The notes under the pieces were generated by a model. It searched no databases and was not told the origin of the DNA. It saw nothing but the letters and a program-made list of their open reading frames with translations. DNA of 8,833 nucleotides, taken from Oligoflexia bacterium. GTDB lineage: Bacteria > Bdellovibrionota > Bdellovibrionia > Bdellovibrionales > UBA1609. Both the position numbers and the translations under genes were made by a program. The stretch lies in the NCBI GenBank assembly GCA_026914095.1, contig JAPPIY010000334.1, positions 1-8,833 on the forward strand, given 5' to 3'. Shown one piece after another: positions 1 to 6,220 of the stretch (positions within the stretch are counted from its first letter, which is position 1; each line of letters opens with the position of its first letter).

Positions 1-2
1 CC

Positions 3-29
3 ACTATCCATACAAAGCTTTGTGATAGT
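3..29. repeat. Imperfect palindrome at left edge
   Basis: A 12-base perfect palindrome, ACAAAGCTTTGT (12-23), is flanked by ACTATC (3-8) and GATAGT (24-29), which are also complementary. Three unpaired bases (9-11) sit on one side only. It overlaps the end of the possible minus-strand frame at 4-63. No T-run follows on either strand, so it is not an obvious terminator. It may be chance. Confidence 0.3.
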
Positions 30-63
30 CATAGGCCTTTAATACTTTATCCTCGTATCTCAT
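4..63 (-). pseudogene. Short minus-strand reading frame, possible tail of a lost gene
   Basis: Read on the minus strand, an ATG at 63-61 opens 19 codons ending in TAG at 6-4, with peptide MRYEDKVLKAYDYHKALYG. The same frame is open a little further upstream and adds AFKRQQELNE, then meets a TAA near 93. The composition (charged, helical, ending in Tyr-Gly) looks like a real protein C-terminus. An AGGAG lies nine bases before the ATG, so a very small gene is also possible. I do not recognise the family. Chance cannot be excluded for so short a frame, and confidence is low. Confidence 0.2.
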
Positions 64-522
64 TTCATTTAGCTCCTGTTGTCTTTTAAATGCTTAAAAT
101 AGCCAGAGGATCTGACACCTAATTCCCAAAACCCTCTTAAAGGAAACCTTTTGAAGCTTATTTTCTTTTATAAAGGAATAGAAAGAGCCTCTAAAAAACA
201 GAATAAGTAAAAGAAAAATGCAAAGTTAAGTATATAATCCGGAGTTTCAAATTCTTTACCCAGAAAATTAAATAGCCGGCCCTGAAAAAGCCAAAAATTT
301 GAAAAACTTACAACTAGATATCTTTTAGCCGCTTTTTTAGGAGCGGTTTAACAAAATAAGGTCTAGTTTTGTCAATCACTCTGGAAAAAAGAGAAAACAT
401 TGTTTTAAAAAAAAAAAAACCTAAACTAAATAACAACTATATCTGATATGGCTTTAACTATCATATTTGAGAGCTTCAGGATAACAAGCCATCGGCAAGA
501 CTAAAGGAAGAGGAAATCTTGG
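64..522. other. Intergenic stretch without a supportable gene
   Basis: AT-rich DNA with stops in all frames. I see a hairpin at 327-348 (AGCCGCT pairing with AGCGGTT, one G-T pair, eight-base loop) without a T-run, and a run of 13 A at 407-419. TGAGAGCTTCA occurs at 469-479 and again at 612-622 inside the transposase remnant. The stretch just before 523 may be further decayed transposase sequence, but I cannot read a clear motif there. Confidence 0.5.
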
Positions 523-697
523 ATGAATGGATTTGTGGAGAGGTTTCATGGAACGGTGAAGGAGGAGTTTTTATCAAGATTTTTAGGCAGAAACAGTGCG
601 GAAACGGTATCTGAGAGCTTCAAAAAGAAAATTTAATGTTTTGAGCCAACAAATATGAAATCTGCCATCGGGATACCGAATTAAAGGCAGGACGCTT
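523..697 (+). pseudogene. Remnant of an rve-type (DDE) transposase, C-terminal fragment
   Basis: Frame 1 from 523 reads MNGFVERFHGTVKEEFLSRF and continues to ETV near 608, ending at TAA 634-636. 'NGxVERFHxTxxEEF' is the hallmark of the third catalytic region of rve-core transposases of the IS481/IS3 type, and the Glu at 538-540 would be the last residue of the DDE triad. The similarity continues after two frame changes: ELQKENLMF, a stop, ANKYEICHR in the frame of 615-671, then GYRIKGRT at 671-694. Together these match the usual ending 'ELQxxLxxF..YNxxRxHxGYRxKGRTP'. The N-terminal part with the two Asp residues is missing. The reading is by eye from family knowledge. The fragment cannot encode an active enzyme. 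Confidence 0.75.
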
Positions 698-842
698 TAA
701 AAACCTTAACTTATTGAATCAATAAACCGAATGATAGCATAGGGGGTTAAACAGCCGATTAAAAAAAACAAACTGTCGAGAGGAGCTTTCTAAATATTTC
801 TGCCTAAGTAGTAAGTAAAAAAGGGCCTGTAGGAATGTAAAA
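698..842 (+). other. Leader region of the fibre gene
   Basis: About 145 bases separate the transposase remnant from the fibre gene. I find no convincing -35/-10 pair. TTGAAT at 714-719 has only a weak TAGCAT fifteen bases later. The transcription start therefore stays open. The only clear signal is the Shine-Dalgarno listed separately. Confidence 0.3.
831..834 (+). promoter_or_regulatory. Ribosome binding site of the fibre gene
   Basis: AGGA lies eight bases before the ATG at 843. This supports that start, which also places the prepilin-type leader right at the N-terminus. Confidence 0.6.
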
Positions 843-3599
843 ATGTTTAAAGTAAAATTTCTAAACTTAAATAAAATTTTAAAGTCTGAACAGGGCTTTT
901 CCCTGGTGGGGGTTTTGGTCGCCTCCACCATTGGATTTGTCGTCCTTATGGGAATCGTTGAAAGCATGGGCAATATATCTAAAAGTGTTAGAAAAGGCAA
1001 TCAGTCTTTTTCTGTTTTAGATATGAAAAAAGATATTATGAGAATATCTCAACAAAATGCCAGCACAGGAGAAGTGTCTTCCTGCACCAACACTTTAAAA
1101 GGAATAAAAACCAGCGGACACAATACAGATCAAGATACAAATATACACAGCTACACTTTTCCAGAAGAAAGATCTCTTAAAATGACAAGCGTAGCTCCCG
1201 GAACAAACAGCCAATATAAAGTTTATAAAGATGACACCAATGAAAGTGATGTTTATTTTGGCTCTTTGGTGGTCCATCAAATGAGATTTGAAAAAGATTT
1301 GCCGTCAGGCCCTGTTCCAACTGCCAATATAACGCCTACAACGGGGAAATTTTATATCACCTTTGGCGATAAAGCCAAAAGCTACATACATTTTGAGGAT
1401 TTAACTCCTTTGCTGGTAGAAGATATTTTATATAATCCAATAGACAGTGAAACCATTGAAAGCTGTAACTTTAAGCTAGACATCCGGACAATTGTAAATT
1501 GTTACACAGTGACAGCTGTTGGACAAACTCTTGTTGGTTGCGGAGACACACAAAATATTCCAATTAATAAAACAACCGCCTTTGGCTATAATATTTCTAC
1601 TGGCTCAACCAGCTTAGGCGCTTATAACAGTTTCTTTGGGTTTGAAGCGGCTAAAAACAACACCAGCGGGGCAAAGCATAGCTTTTTCGGATATTCAGCG
1701 GGCCATGCCAACACAACCGGCAGTAACAACAGCTTTTTCGGATATTTAGCGGGCCATGCCAACACAACCGGCAGTAACAACAGCTTTTTTGGATATGAAG
1801 TGGGAAAAATGATTGCAAAAGGAAGTGACAATAGCTTTTTTGGATACCATGCCGGCTATGGGCATCAAACCGCGACACCGCCCGCAATATCAACAGGATC
1901 AAAAAACACTTTCATTGGAAATTTTGCCGGTTATGAGAACATAACAGGAAGTCAGAATGTTATAATTGGATATGAAGCCGGCTATAAACACCCTGGCAGG
2001 AATAACGCTACCCTCATCGGAAGCTATGCAGGCAGAAATAACTTTGCCAACACAAATACTTTCATTGGAGCCAGTTCCGGTATGAATTCCACAGGATGGT
2101 CAAACACTTTTATTGGCTTTAAAGCGGGTTTTGAAAATAAAGGCCAAACCGGAAATACTATTATTGGACATCAAGCGGGGTATGATGGCACAGGCCAAGA
2201 AAATAGCATTGTGGGACACGAGGCGGGACATAAAAACGAAGGAGAGCTGAATGTTTTGTTTGGCGCTCTAGCGGGTTATAGAAATAAGGGAGATAAAAAT
2301 GTTTTTATAGGCAGGCAGGCAGGGTTTTGGAATAACACTGGCTTCTCTAATGTCTTCATAGGTCAGAAAGCTGGATTTCGCCATCAAACGGGCGAACTCA
2401 ATGTTTTTATAGGCGACAGCACAGGGTATAAAACTAAAAGCAAACATAACACCTTTGTAGGAAGTCTCGCTGGATTCAACACTGAGCTTGGACAGTCTAA
2501 TACTTATGTAGGAGTTGGCGCCGGTAAAAAGAATATAAACGGATCTTACAATACCTTTATAGGCGACAGCGCTGGAACTAAAAGCGGAGGAAAAAATACC
2601 ATTGTCGGCATGTTAGCTGGAAACTATCTTACGATGAGCGGAAATGAGAATGTTTTTCTTGGAATGAGGGCTGGGGGCTTAATGAGATCTGGACACGGAA
2701 ATATTCTAATTGGCCATGAAGCCGGCTTTGGGGCCTTCCCTTCAGGCTGTGGAACCCCCTGCCCTCAGATGGGAAGCGGCAACAACAATATCTACATTGG
2801 CCAAAAAGTGACCACACCCAATCATGACAATGAAATCCATATAGGGAACGACTCCCATGAGGTGGTCTATATAGCGGGGGCAGGAGGCTCAACCCCCTCT
2901 CTTAGAGATTTAAGAATAGGAAACCTAATAAATATACAGGATCATCCCACTGACATTAGCAGAAGAGCTATTAATATAGGAAGCACAGGAAACTTTGAGC
3001 ATGTCCGAATAGGTCCTCCTGGTCTTGACAGTATCAAGCTGGGCAAGTATGATCTAAAAAACGATATTTATACTCCACTACACAACTTTATTTCTTCCAG
3101 ATTTCTAAAGAAAAATATCAAGCCTTTTGATGATTATGATCAGGCTTTACAAGATATTATGGAAACAAAGCTTTCCAACTACCAATATAAAGACAACCAC
3201 CCCAATCACACACGCAGAGGCTTTATTGCGGAAAACCTGCCCCAACACTTGCAGTTGCCTCAAGAGAAAGGCAGTCATTTGGTTAAACCGGACTGGGCTT
3301 CTATATGGGGAACTTTCTGGGCCGGCATAAAAGCCTTAGCTATCAAATTTGACAGCTTAAAAAAAGAAATGTCAGAGAAAATAGCTGAGTTTGCTAAAAG
3401 TTTGGAAGTTTTAAAACAGAGCCTTACTGTCTTAAAACACAGCTTTTCCGCTTTGCAAAAAGAGGTTTTAGAGATTAAAAGCTCTTATGCAACAAAGGAG
3501 GAGCTTTCAGCGCTCAAAGCTGAAAATGCGGAATTAAAAAGAGAGCTGGCCAACACAAAAAAAGAAATTGCCGATATAAAAAAATCGCTGAAAAAATAA
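843..3599 (+). CDS. Prepilin-leader tail-fibre protein with S74 chaperone-like domain
   Basis: A 918-residue predicted surface fibre or adhesin. Residues 1-18 are a short charged leader ending in Gly18; residues 19-40 (FSLVGVLVASTIGFVVLMG...) form the hydrophobic helix of type IV prepilins. The usual Glu at mature position 5 is replaced by Gly23. A non-repetitive part (about 45-255) contains several Cys. Residues about 260-668 hold some 23 repeats of 15-18 residues with the core N-x-F-I-G-x-x-A-G-(F/Y), as in bacterial and phage fibre shafts. From about 752, SSRFLKKNIKPF starts a region like the intramolecular chaperone of endosialidase (peptidase S74), followed by GFIAENLP and a long heptad-rich coiled coil (about 845-918). 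S74 domains trimerise fibres. Prepilin-type fibre proteins of this build, and the mosaic adhesive trimer proteins of Bdellovibrio used in prey recognition, are the closest things I recall. Function here is inferred. Confidence 0.85.
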   Translation: MFKVKFLNLNKILKSEQGFSLVGVLVASTIGFVVLMGIVESMGNISKSVRKGNQSFSVLDMKKDIMRISQQNASTGEVSSCTNTLKGIKTSGHNTDQDTNIHSYTFPEERSLKMTSVAPGTNSQYKVYKDDTNESDVYFGSLVVHQMRFEKDLPSGPVPTANITPTTGKFYITFGDKAKSYIHFEDLTPLLVEDILYNPIDSETIESCNFKLDIRTIVNCYTVTAVGQTLVGCGDTQNIPINKTTAFGYNISTGSTSLGAYNSFFGFEAAKNNTSGAKHSFFGYSAGHANTTGSNNSFFGYLAGHANTTGSNNSFFGYEVGKMIAKGSDNSFFGYHAGYGHQTATPPAISTGSKNTFIGNFAGYENITGSQNVIIGYEAGYKHPGRNNATLIGSYAGRNNFANTNTFIGASSGMNSTGWSNTFIGFKAGFENKGQTGNTIIGHQAGYDGTGQENSIVGHEAGHKNEGELNVLFGALAGYRNKGDKNVFIGRQAGFWNNTGFSNVFIGQKAGFRHQTGELNVFIGDSTGYKTKSKHNTFVGSLAGFNTELGQSNTYVGVGAGKKNINGSYNTFIGDSAGTKSGGKNTIVGMLAGNYLTMSGNENVFLGMRAGGLMRSGHGNILIGHEAGFGAFPSGCGTPCPQMGSGNNNIYIGQKVTTPNHDNEIHIGNDSHEVVYIAGAGGSTPSLRDLRIGNLINIQDHPTDISRRAINIGSTGNFEHVRIGPPGLDSIKLGKYDLKNDIYTPLHNFISSRFLKKNIKPFDDYDQALQDIMETKLSNYQYKDNHPNHTRRGFIAENLPQHLQLPQEKGSHLVKPDWASIWGTFWAGIKALAIKFDSLKKEMSEKIAEFAKSLEVLKQSLTVLKHSFSALQKEVLEIKSSYATKEELSALKAENAELKRELANTKKEIADIKKSLKK
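1620..2848 (+). repeat. Array of about 23 degenerate N-x-F-I-G coding repeats
   Basis: Residues 260-668 of the fibre are units of mostly 16-17 residues: a hydrophobic-hydrophobic-Gly core preceded by Asn or Ser, then Ala-Gly-aromatic and a Gly/Asn-rich turn. Examples are NSFFGYLAGHANTTGSN, NVFIGRQAGFWNNTGFS and NTIIGHQAGYDGTGQE. Most units have diverged; two early ones are nearly identical in DNA. The pattern suggests a beta-solenoid or trimeric beta-roll shaft, which I infer from the regular Gly and aliphatic spacing. Confidence 0.8.
1680..1781 (+). repeat. Two nearly identical 51-bp tandem units
   Basis: Unit 1 (1680-1730) and unit 2 (1731-1781) differ at one base: TCA in the first codes Ser, TTA in the second codes Leu. 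Each unit encodes 17 residues, that is, one fibre repeat. The following unit starts alike and then diverges. This is a recent in-frame duplication compared with the rest of the array. Confidence 0.9.
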
Positions 3600-3623
3600 A
3601 ATATATAGCGCTCCCACTTGCTG

Positions 3624-3637
3624 TCCCTTCGAAGGGA
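3624..3637. terminator. Palindrome after the fibre gene, weak terminator candidate
   Basis: TCCCTTCGAAGGGA is a perfect 14-base palindrome that can fold as a five-pair stem with a TCGA loop. GCGC at 3608-3611 and 3640-3643 could lengthen it. The T-rich stretch (TTTAGTTTTATTTT) begins only about 13 bases downstream, so this is a poor fit to an intrinsic terminator. It could equally be a protein-binding site. Confidence 0.3.
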
Positions 3638-3863
3638 TCGCGCCTAGACTTTAGTTTTATTTTAAGAAAAAAAACCTCATTTTATACGGGGTTCAGGGCT
3701 TTGTTTGAAAGAATAGCTGTTTAGTTGCAGGGAGAAATAGTTTGCTATATAAAGGAGAAAAGCCAAAGAGCTAGAAGACTTGATTTTAGCGGTTTTTTTG
3801 AGTTGAAAAAAGCTAGGACATACTGCTTTTCTCTCTCAACGGGCGAACTTAGACAAAAAATAA

Positions 3864-3879
3864 ATTATTTCAAAATAAT
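3864..3879. promoter_or_regulatory. AT-rich palindrome before the lipoprotein gene
   Basis: ATTATTT (3864-3870) and AAATAAT (3873-3879) form a perfect inverted repeat with a two-base centre, 16 bases before the ATG at 3896. Position and symmetry would suit an operator or a 5' leader hairpin. AT-rich palindromes arise easily by chance in such DNA. I see no clean promoter beside it. Confidence 0.25.
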
Positions 3880-3895
3880 CTCCGATATTGTAAGT

Positions 3896-5266
3896 ATGAA
3901 GAATTGGATATTGATACTTGTTTGTTTTTTGCTTTGTTCTTGTTCAGCAAAAAAAGCCAACATTGAAAAGCTTATTGATTTAAATAAAACGGAGAGATTA
4001 GAGCTTCTATATTTATTTGATGACTTATATAATTCTGCCAGCTGTCCTGAAAGGCAGGAATTGATAGAAAGCAATAAGACACTTCAAGCTTTTGGCCGGC
4101 AATATAAGCTTCCGACAGGTTATTTATTTGACATTTTTTCCTATACTGAAAAATTTAAAAGCCAAAGTATTGAGAGAGAGCTATATTCTGCTGTTTTGAA
4201 TGTTTGGGAAACAGTATCCTCTACGGGTGTCATCAAAGATATAATGGAGGAGGTTGATGGCTGTTATCCTGAAGAGTATTTGAAGGGTTATAAAAAATCT
4301 AAAACCAGCTCAAGACGGTCTAGCTCTTCCCGATCTAGCTCTTCCCGATCTAGCTCTTCCCGATCTAGCTCTTCCCGATCTAGCTCTTCAAAAGCTGTGT
4401 GTGATAGAACACCAGAGATTAGAGACAGGATTGTAGCCCTCATTAAAAGCCACTGTAGCGGGATTACAATAACAGATTTAGAGAGTATTGTAGATGAAGA
4501 CGGGGACAAAGTTTTTGATCAGTTGTCAGAAATAAGCAGTGGAACATTAAAGACTTATGACTTTTTTGGTTTTAGCTCTATCTTACTGCTTGATCTATCA
4601 TATAAAACTCTAAACAGTCTGCCCTCTGGTATTTTTGATAGCTTAAGCTCTTTAGAGAAACTGTATCTTAATAATAATTATTTGAGAAGTCTGCCCTCTG
4701 GTATTTTTGATAGATTGAGCTCTTTAAAATTATTGGATCTTTTAAATAATGATTTCAGAAGTCTGCCCTCTGGTATTTTTAATAGATTGAGCTCTTTAGA
4801 GGAACTGTATCTTAGCAATAACCCTCTCAACAGTCTCTCCTCTAGTATTTTTAATAGCTTAAGCTCTTTAGAGAAACTGTATCTTAGCAATACTGATCTC
4901 GGCAGTCTGCCCTCTGGTATTTTTGATAATTTAAGCTCTTTAGAGAAACTGTATCTTAGCAATACTGATCTCAGCAGTCTGCCCTCTGGTATTTTTGATA
5001 ATTTAAGCTCTTTAGAAGTGTTGGATATTAATAATAATGCTCTCAACAGTCTGCCTTCTGATATTTTTGATAATTTAAACTCTTTAAGAATACTGAATCT
5101 TAGTTATAATGATTTCAGTAATGACGGCCTGCCTGCTAATATTTTTAATAATTTAAGCTCTTTAGAGGAATTGGACCTTAGGAATACTGGTTTGAGCATA
5201 AATGAGAAACAAAGAGTAAGAACTGAAATAAGTAATTTAGGCAATTCCATAACTCTAAAAATATAA
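3896..5266 (+). CDS. Leucine-rich repeat lipoprotein with Arg-Ser linker
   Basis: A 456-residue predicted surface lipoprotein, probably a binding protein with unknown ligand. I chose ATG 3896 because it gives a textbook lipoprotein signal: MKNWILILVCFLLCSC, with Cys16 in the lipobox L-C-S-C. Only a weak TAAG precedes it. Residues 17-140 are helical and unrecognised. Residues 141-165 are five RSSSS units. Residues about 168-240 begin VCDRTPEIRDRIVALI and match, from memory, the N-terminal cap module of many bacterial LRR surface proteins ('VCDRTPQVRDAIV'). Residues 242-435 are eight LRRs, seven of 24 residues and one of 26, pattern LPSGIFDxLSSLExLYLxN, followed by a 21-residue tail. This is the 'typical' LRR class best known from animal receptors rather than the 20-22 residue bacterial classes. 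The array predicts a curved solenoid. Unit 4 lacks the LP start (LSSSIF). Confidence 0.85.
   Translation: MKNWILILVCFLLCSCSAKKANIEKLIDLNKTERLELLYLFDDLYNSASCPERQELIESNKTLQAFGRQYKLPTGYLFDIFSYTEKFKSQSIERELYSAVLNVWETVSSTGVIKDIMEEVDGCYPEEYLKGYKKSKTSSRRSSSSRSSSSRSSSSRSSSSRSSSSKAVCDRTPEIRDRIVALIKSHCSGITITDLESIVDEDGDKVFDQLSEISSGTLKTYDFFGFSSILLLDLSYKTLNSLPSGIFDSLSSLEKLYLNNNYLRSLPSGIFDRLSSLKLLDLLNNDFRSLPSGIFNRLSSLEELYLSNNPLNSLSSSIFNSLSSLEKLYLSNTDLGSLPSGIFDNLSSLEKLYLSNTDLSSLPSGIFDNLSSLEVLDINNNALNSLPSDIFDNLNSLRILNLSYNDFSNDGLPANIFNNLSSLEELDLRNTGLSINEKQRVRTEISNLGNSITLKI
4316..4390 (+). repeat. Five tandem 15-bp units coding RSSSS
   Basis: The unit CGATCTAGCTCTTCC is repeated without gaps. The first copy has CGG for CGA and the last ends in TCA. 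Units are 4316-4330, 4331-4345, 4346-4360, 4361-4375 and 4376-4390. As the unit is a multiple of three, copy changes would lengthen or shorten the linker between the lipid anchor region and the LRR domain without breaking the frame. Confidence 0.95.
4619..5200 (+). repeat. Eight LRR-coding units with a 72-bp period
   Basis: Six exact 72-bp periods run from 4619 to 5050, then a 78-bp unit (5051-5128) and a last 72-bp unit (5129-5200). Positions 4859-4944 match 4931-5016 with a single difference (G at 4901, A at 4973), so units 4-6 come from a recent unequal exchange. Variation between units is concentrated in the strand positions that would form the concave face. Confidence 0.9.
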
Positions 5267-5282
5267 AATCTGTTTTGTATTG

Positions 5283-5308
5283 AAAAAAATCAAGTGTAGC
5301 TGAACACT
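5283..5308 (-). terminator. Candidate intrinsic terminator for the minus-strand gene
   Basis: On the minus strand AGTGT (5308-5304) and ACACT (5297-5293) form a five-pair stem with a six-base loop, followed after a few bases by seven T (5289-5283). It lies 66 bases past the stop of the gene at 5374-6132. The stem is short, so strength is uncertain. Confidence 0.4.
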
Positions 5309-5373
5309 GTTCCTTTGAAAAGAACAAAAGAAATTAGTAATTAAAATTTTGTTTTGTAGAGATCATTTTTTAA

Positions 5374-6132
5374 TCAAAAGCCGGACTGAGTCTGCTTATT
5401 TTCTCTAGGACACCAGCTTAATATTTTATTCCACCTGTCTTTTATTTTTCTATCCCACTCATCATTGTTTCCTCGTGTAAGAGCATAAACGGCTGAAATA
5501 TGAAAACTAGGAGACTTTAATAAAACTTCAATTTGAGGGATCTTCTTTTTTCCAGTGGGAACGGCTGATGACTTTAAAACATGCATAAATAAATGCCCGT
5601 CAGAGGGATTAGAAAAGAAGACTGTGTAATCCAGTCTAGTTGAATAGAAGGCTACATCGTATCGCTTAATAACAACGGGCCAAGTATAATCTTTAATTGT
5701 AACCCCCCCCTTTTCTACAAAATAGGGGCCTCCTCTGATAAGTTGCTGAAATTCGCGAAACAAGCCTTTCCATGAAAGAGTCAAGACAGCTTTTTTATCA
5801 TTAGGAAGGGGGGTTATGGTAAAGCTGGTTTCAATTATTTGTGTTTGAGGGCTAAAATGCCCAGGGATTTCCCGCTCTTTTGGGCTAGCGCTGTCACAAA
5901 AACCGAATATTGTCAGGGATAGAGGGCGATCGCTTAGTTTTTTAGGCAGAATATTTGAAGGCATTTCAATAGGGCTGAAACCTTTTTGTCGAGCTGTATA
6001 GTAGATAGGGGAAATATCTATATAAAGAGCCTTCCCATCATTTGAGTGCTGCATCCATATATGACGGCTGTCTGCTGATATAGAGGCGGAGAAGAAAGTT
6101 ATAAGCAAAAATGCGCGAAATAAATTTGTCAT
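5374..6132 (-). CDS. Secreted protein of unknown function
   Basis: A 252-residue protein that I do not recognise. Residues 1-20 (MTNLFRAFLLITFFSASISA) form a Sec signal peptide with a likely cut after Ala20, so the mature protein is probably periplasmic or outside the cell. The start is supported by AAAGG at 6144-6140, seven bases upstream. The mature part is rich in beta-type stretches (SLTIFGFCD, AVLTLSWKG, YTVFFSNP, IEVLLKS) and carries two Cys, 79 and 241, that could pair. No transmembrane helix or known catalytic motif is visible. The gene stands alone on its strand, convergent with the LRR gene and divergent from the 6452 gene. A G8 run lies in codons 141-144. It might be a small beta-sandwich accessory protein, but that is a guess. 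Confidence 0.75.
   Translation of the reverse strand: MTNLFRAFLLITFFSASISADSRHIWMQHSNDGKALYIDISPIYYTARQKGFSPIEMPSNILPKKLSDRPLSLTIFGFCDSASPKEREIPGHFSPQTQIIETSFTITPLPNDKKAVLTLSWKGLFREFQQLIRGGPYFVEKGGVTIKDYTWPVVIKRYDVAFYSTRLDYTVFFSNPSDGHLFMHVLKSSAVPTGKKKIPQIEVLLKSPSFHISAVYALTRGNNDEWDRKIKDRWNKILSWCPRENKQTQSGF
5703..5710 (-). repeat. G8 homopolymer inside the secreted-protein gene
   Basis: Eight C on the plus strand, read as eight G in AAG GGG GGG GTT (Lys-Gly-Gly-Val, residues 141-144). It is preceded by four A. Runs of this kind slip during replication and could switch the gene off by frameshift; eight is near the short end for contingency loci. Confidence 0.6.
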
Positions 6133-6139
6133 GTAAAAA

Positions 6140-6170
6140 CCTTTAAAAAATATTTTACAATAAGATTATA
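6140..6170 (-). promoter_or_regulatory. Promoter -10 and ribosome binding site of the minus-strand gene
   Basis: On the minus strand a perfect TATAAT lies at 6170-6165 and AAAGG at 6144-6140, seven bases before the ATG at 6132. The -35 at the expected distance (TTATTT, 6193-6188) is poor. The transcript would start near 6158, with a leader of about 26 bases. Confidence 0.5.
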
Positions 6171-6220
6171 AAACTCTCAAGAAGCTTAAATAATATTTTT
6201 AATAGGATTCGCAGAGTGTG

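Larger units (their letters stand above)
3600..3895 (+). other. Gap between fibre gene and LRR lipoprotein gene
   Basis: About 300 bases without a supported gene. The lipoprotein frame stays open back to a TTG at 3725, but the extra 57 residues would bury the lipoprotein signal and no Shine-Dalgarno precedes that TTG. The stretch holds a palindrome at 3624-3637, a weak hairpin next to an A8 run at about 3666-3692, and an AT palindrome at 3864-3879. Confidence 0.5.

Noticed and set aside
327..348. Hairpin CCGCT/AGCGG as terminator
   Set aside because: No T-run on either strand and no gene ending nearby.
719..1000. Minus-strand 93-codon frame over the start of the fibre gene
   Set aside because: It covers the strongly supported prepilin leader, has no ribosome binding site I can see and no recognisable content.
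1622..1902. Minus-strand frames opposite the fibre repeats
   Set aside because: They mirror the coding repeats (PKKLLLLP and CRLCWHGPLN copies) and have no signals of their own.
3127..3330. Plus-strand 67-codon frame inside the fibre gene
   Set aside because: Out-of-frame shadow of the S74-like region.
3666..3690. Terminator-like hairpin with A8 beside the lipoprotein gene
   Set aside because: On the minus strand the stem before the T-run has a mismatch and no minus gene ends there; on the plus strand no T-run follows.
3725..3895. Upstream extension of the LRR gene from a TTG
   Set aside because: It adds 57 residues without similarity or ribosome binding site and hides a clear lipoprotein signal at 3896.
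4288..5046. Minus-strand frames opposite the linker and LRRs
   Set aside because: Repetitive shadows (REELD and SKIPEGRL copies) of the plus-strand repeats.
4316..5200. CRISPR-like regular repeats
   Set aside because: All units are in-frame coding repeats without unique spacers.
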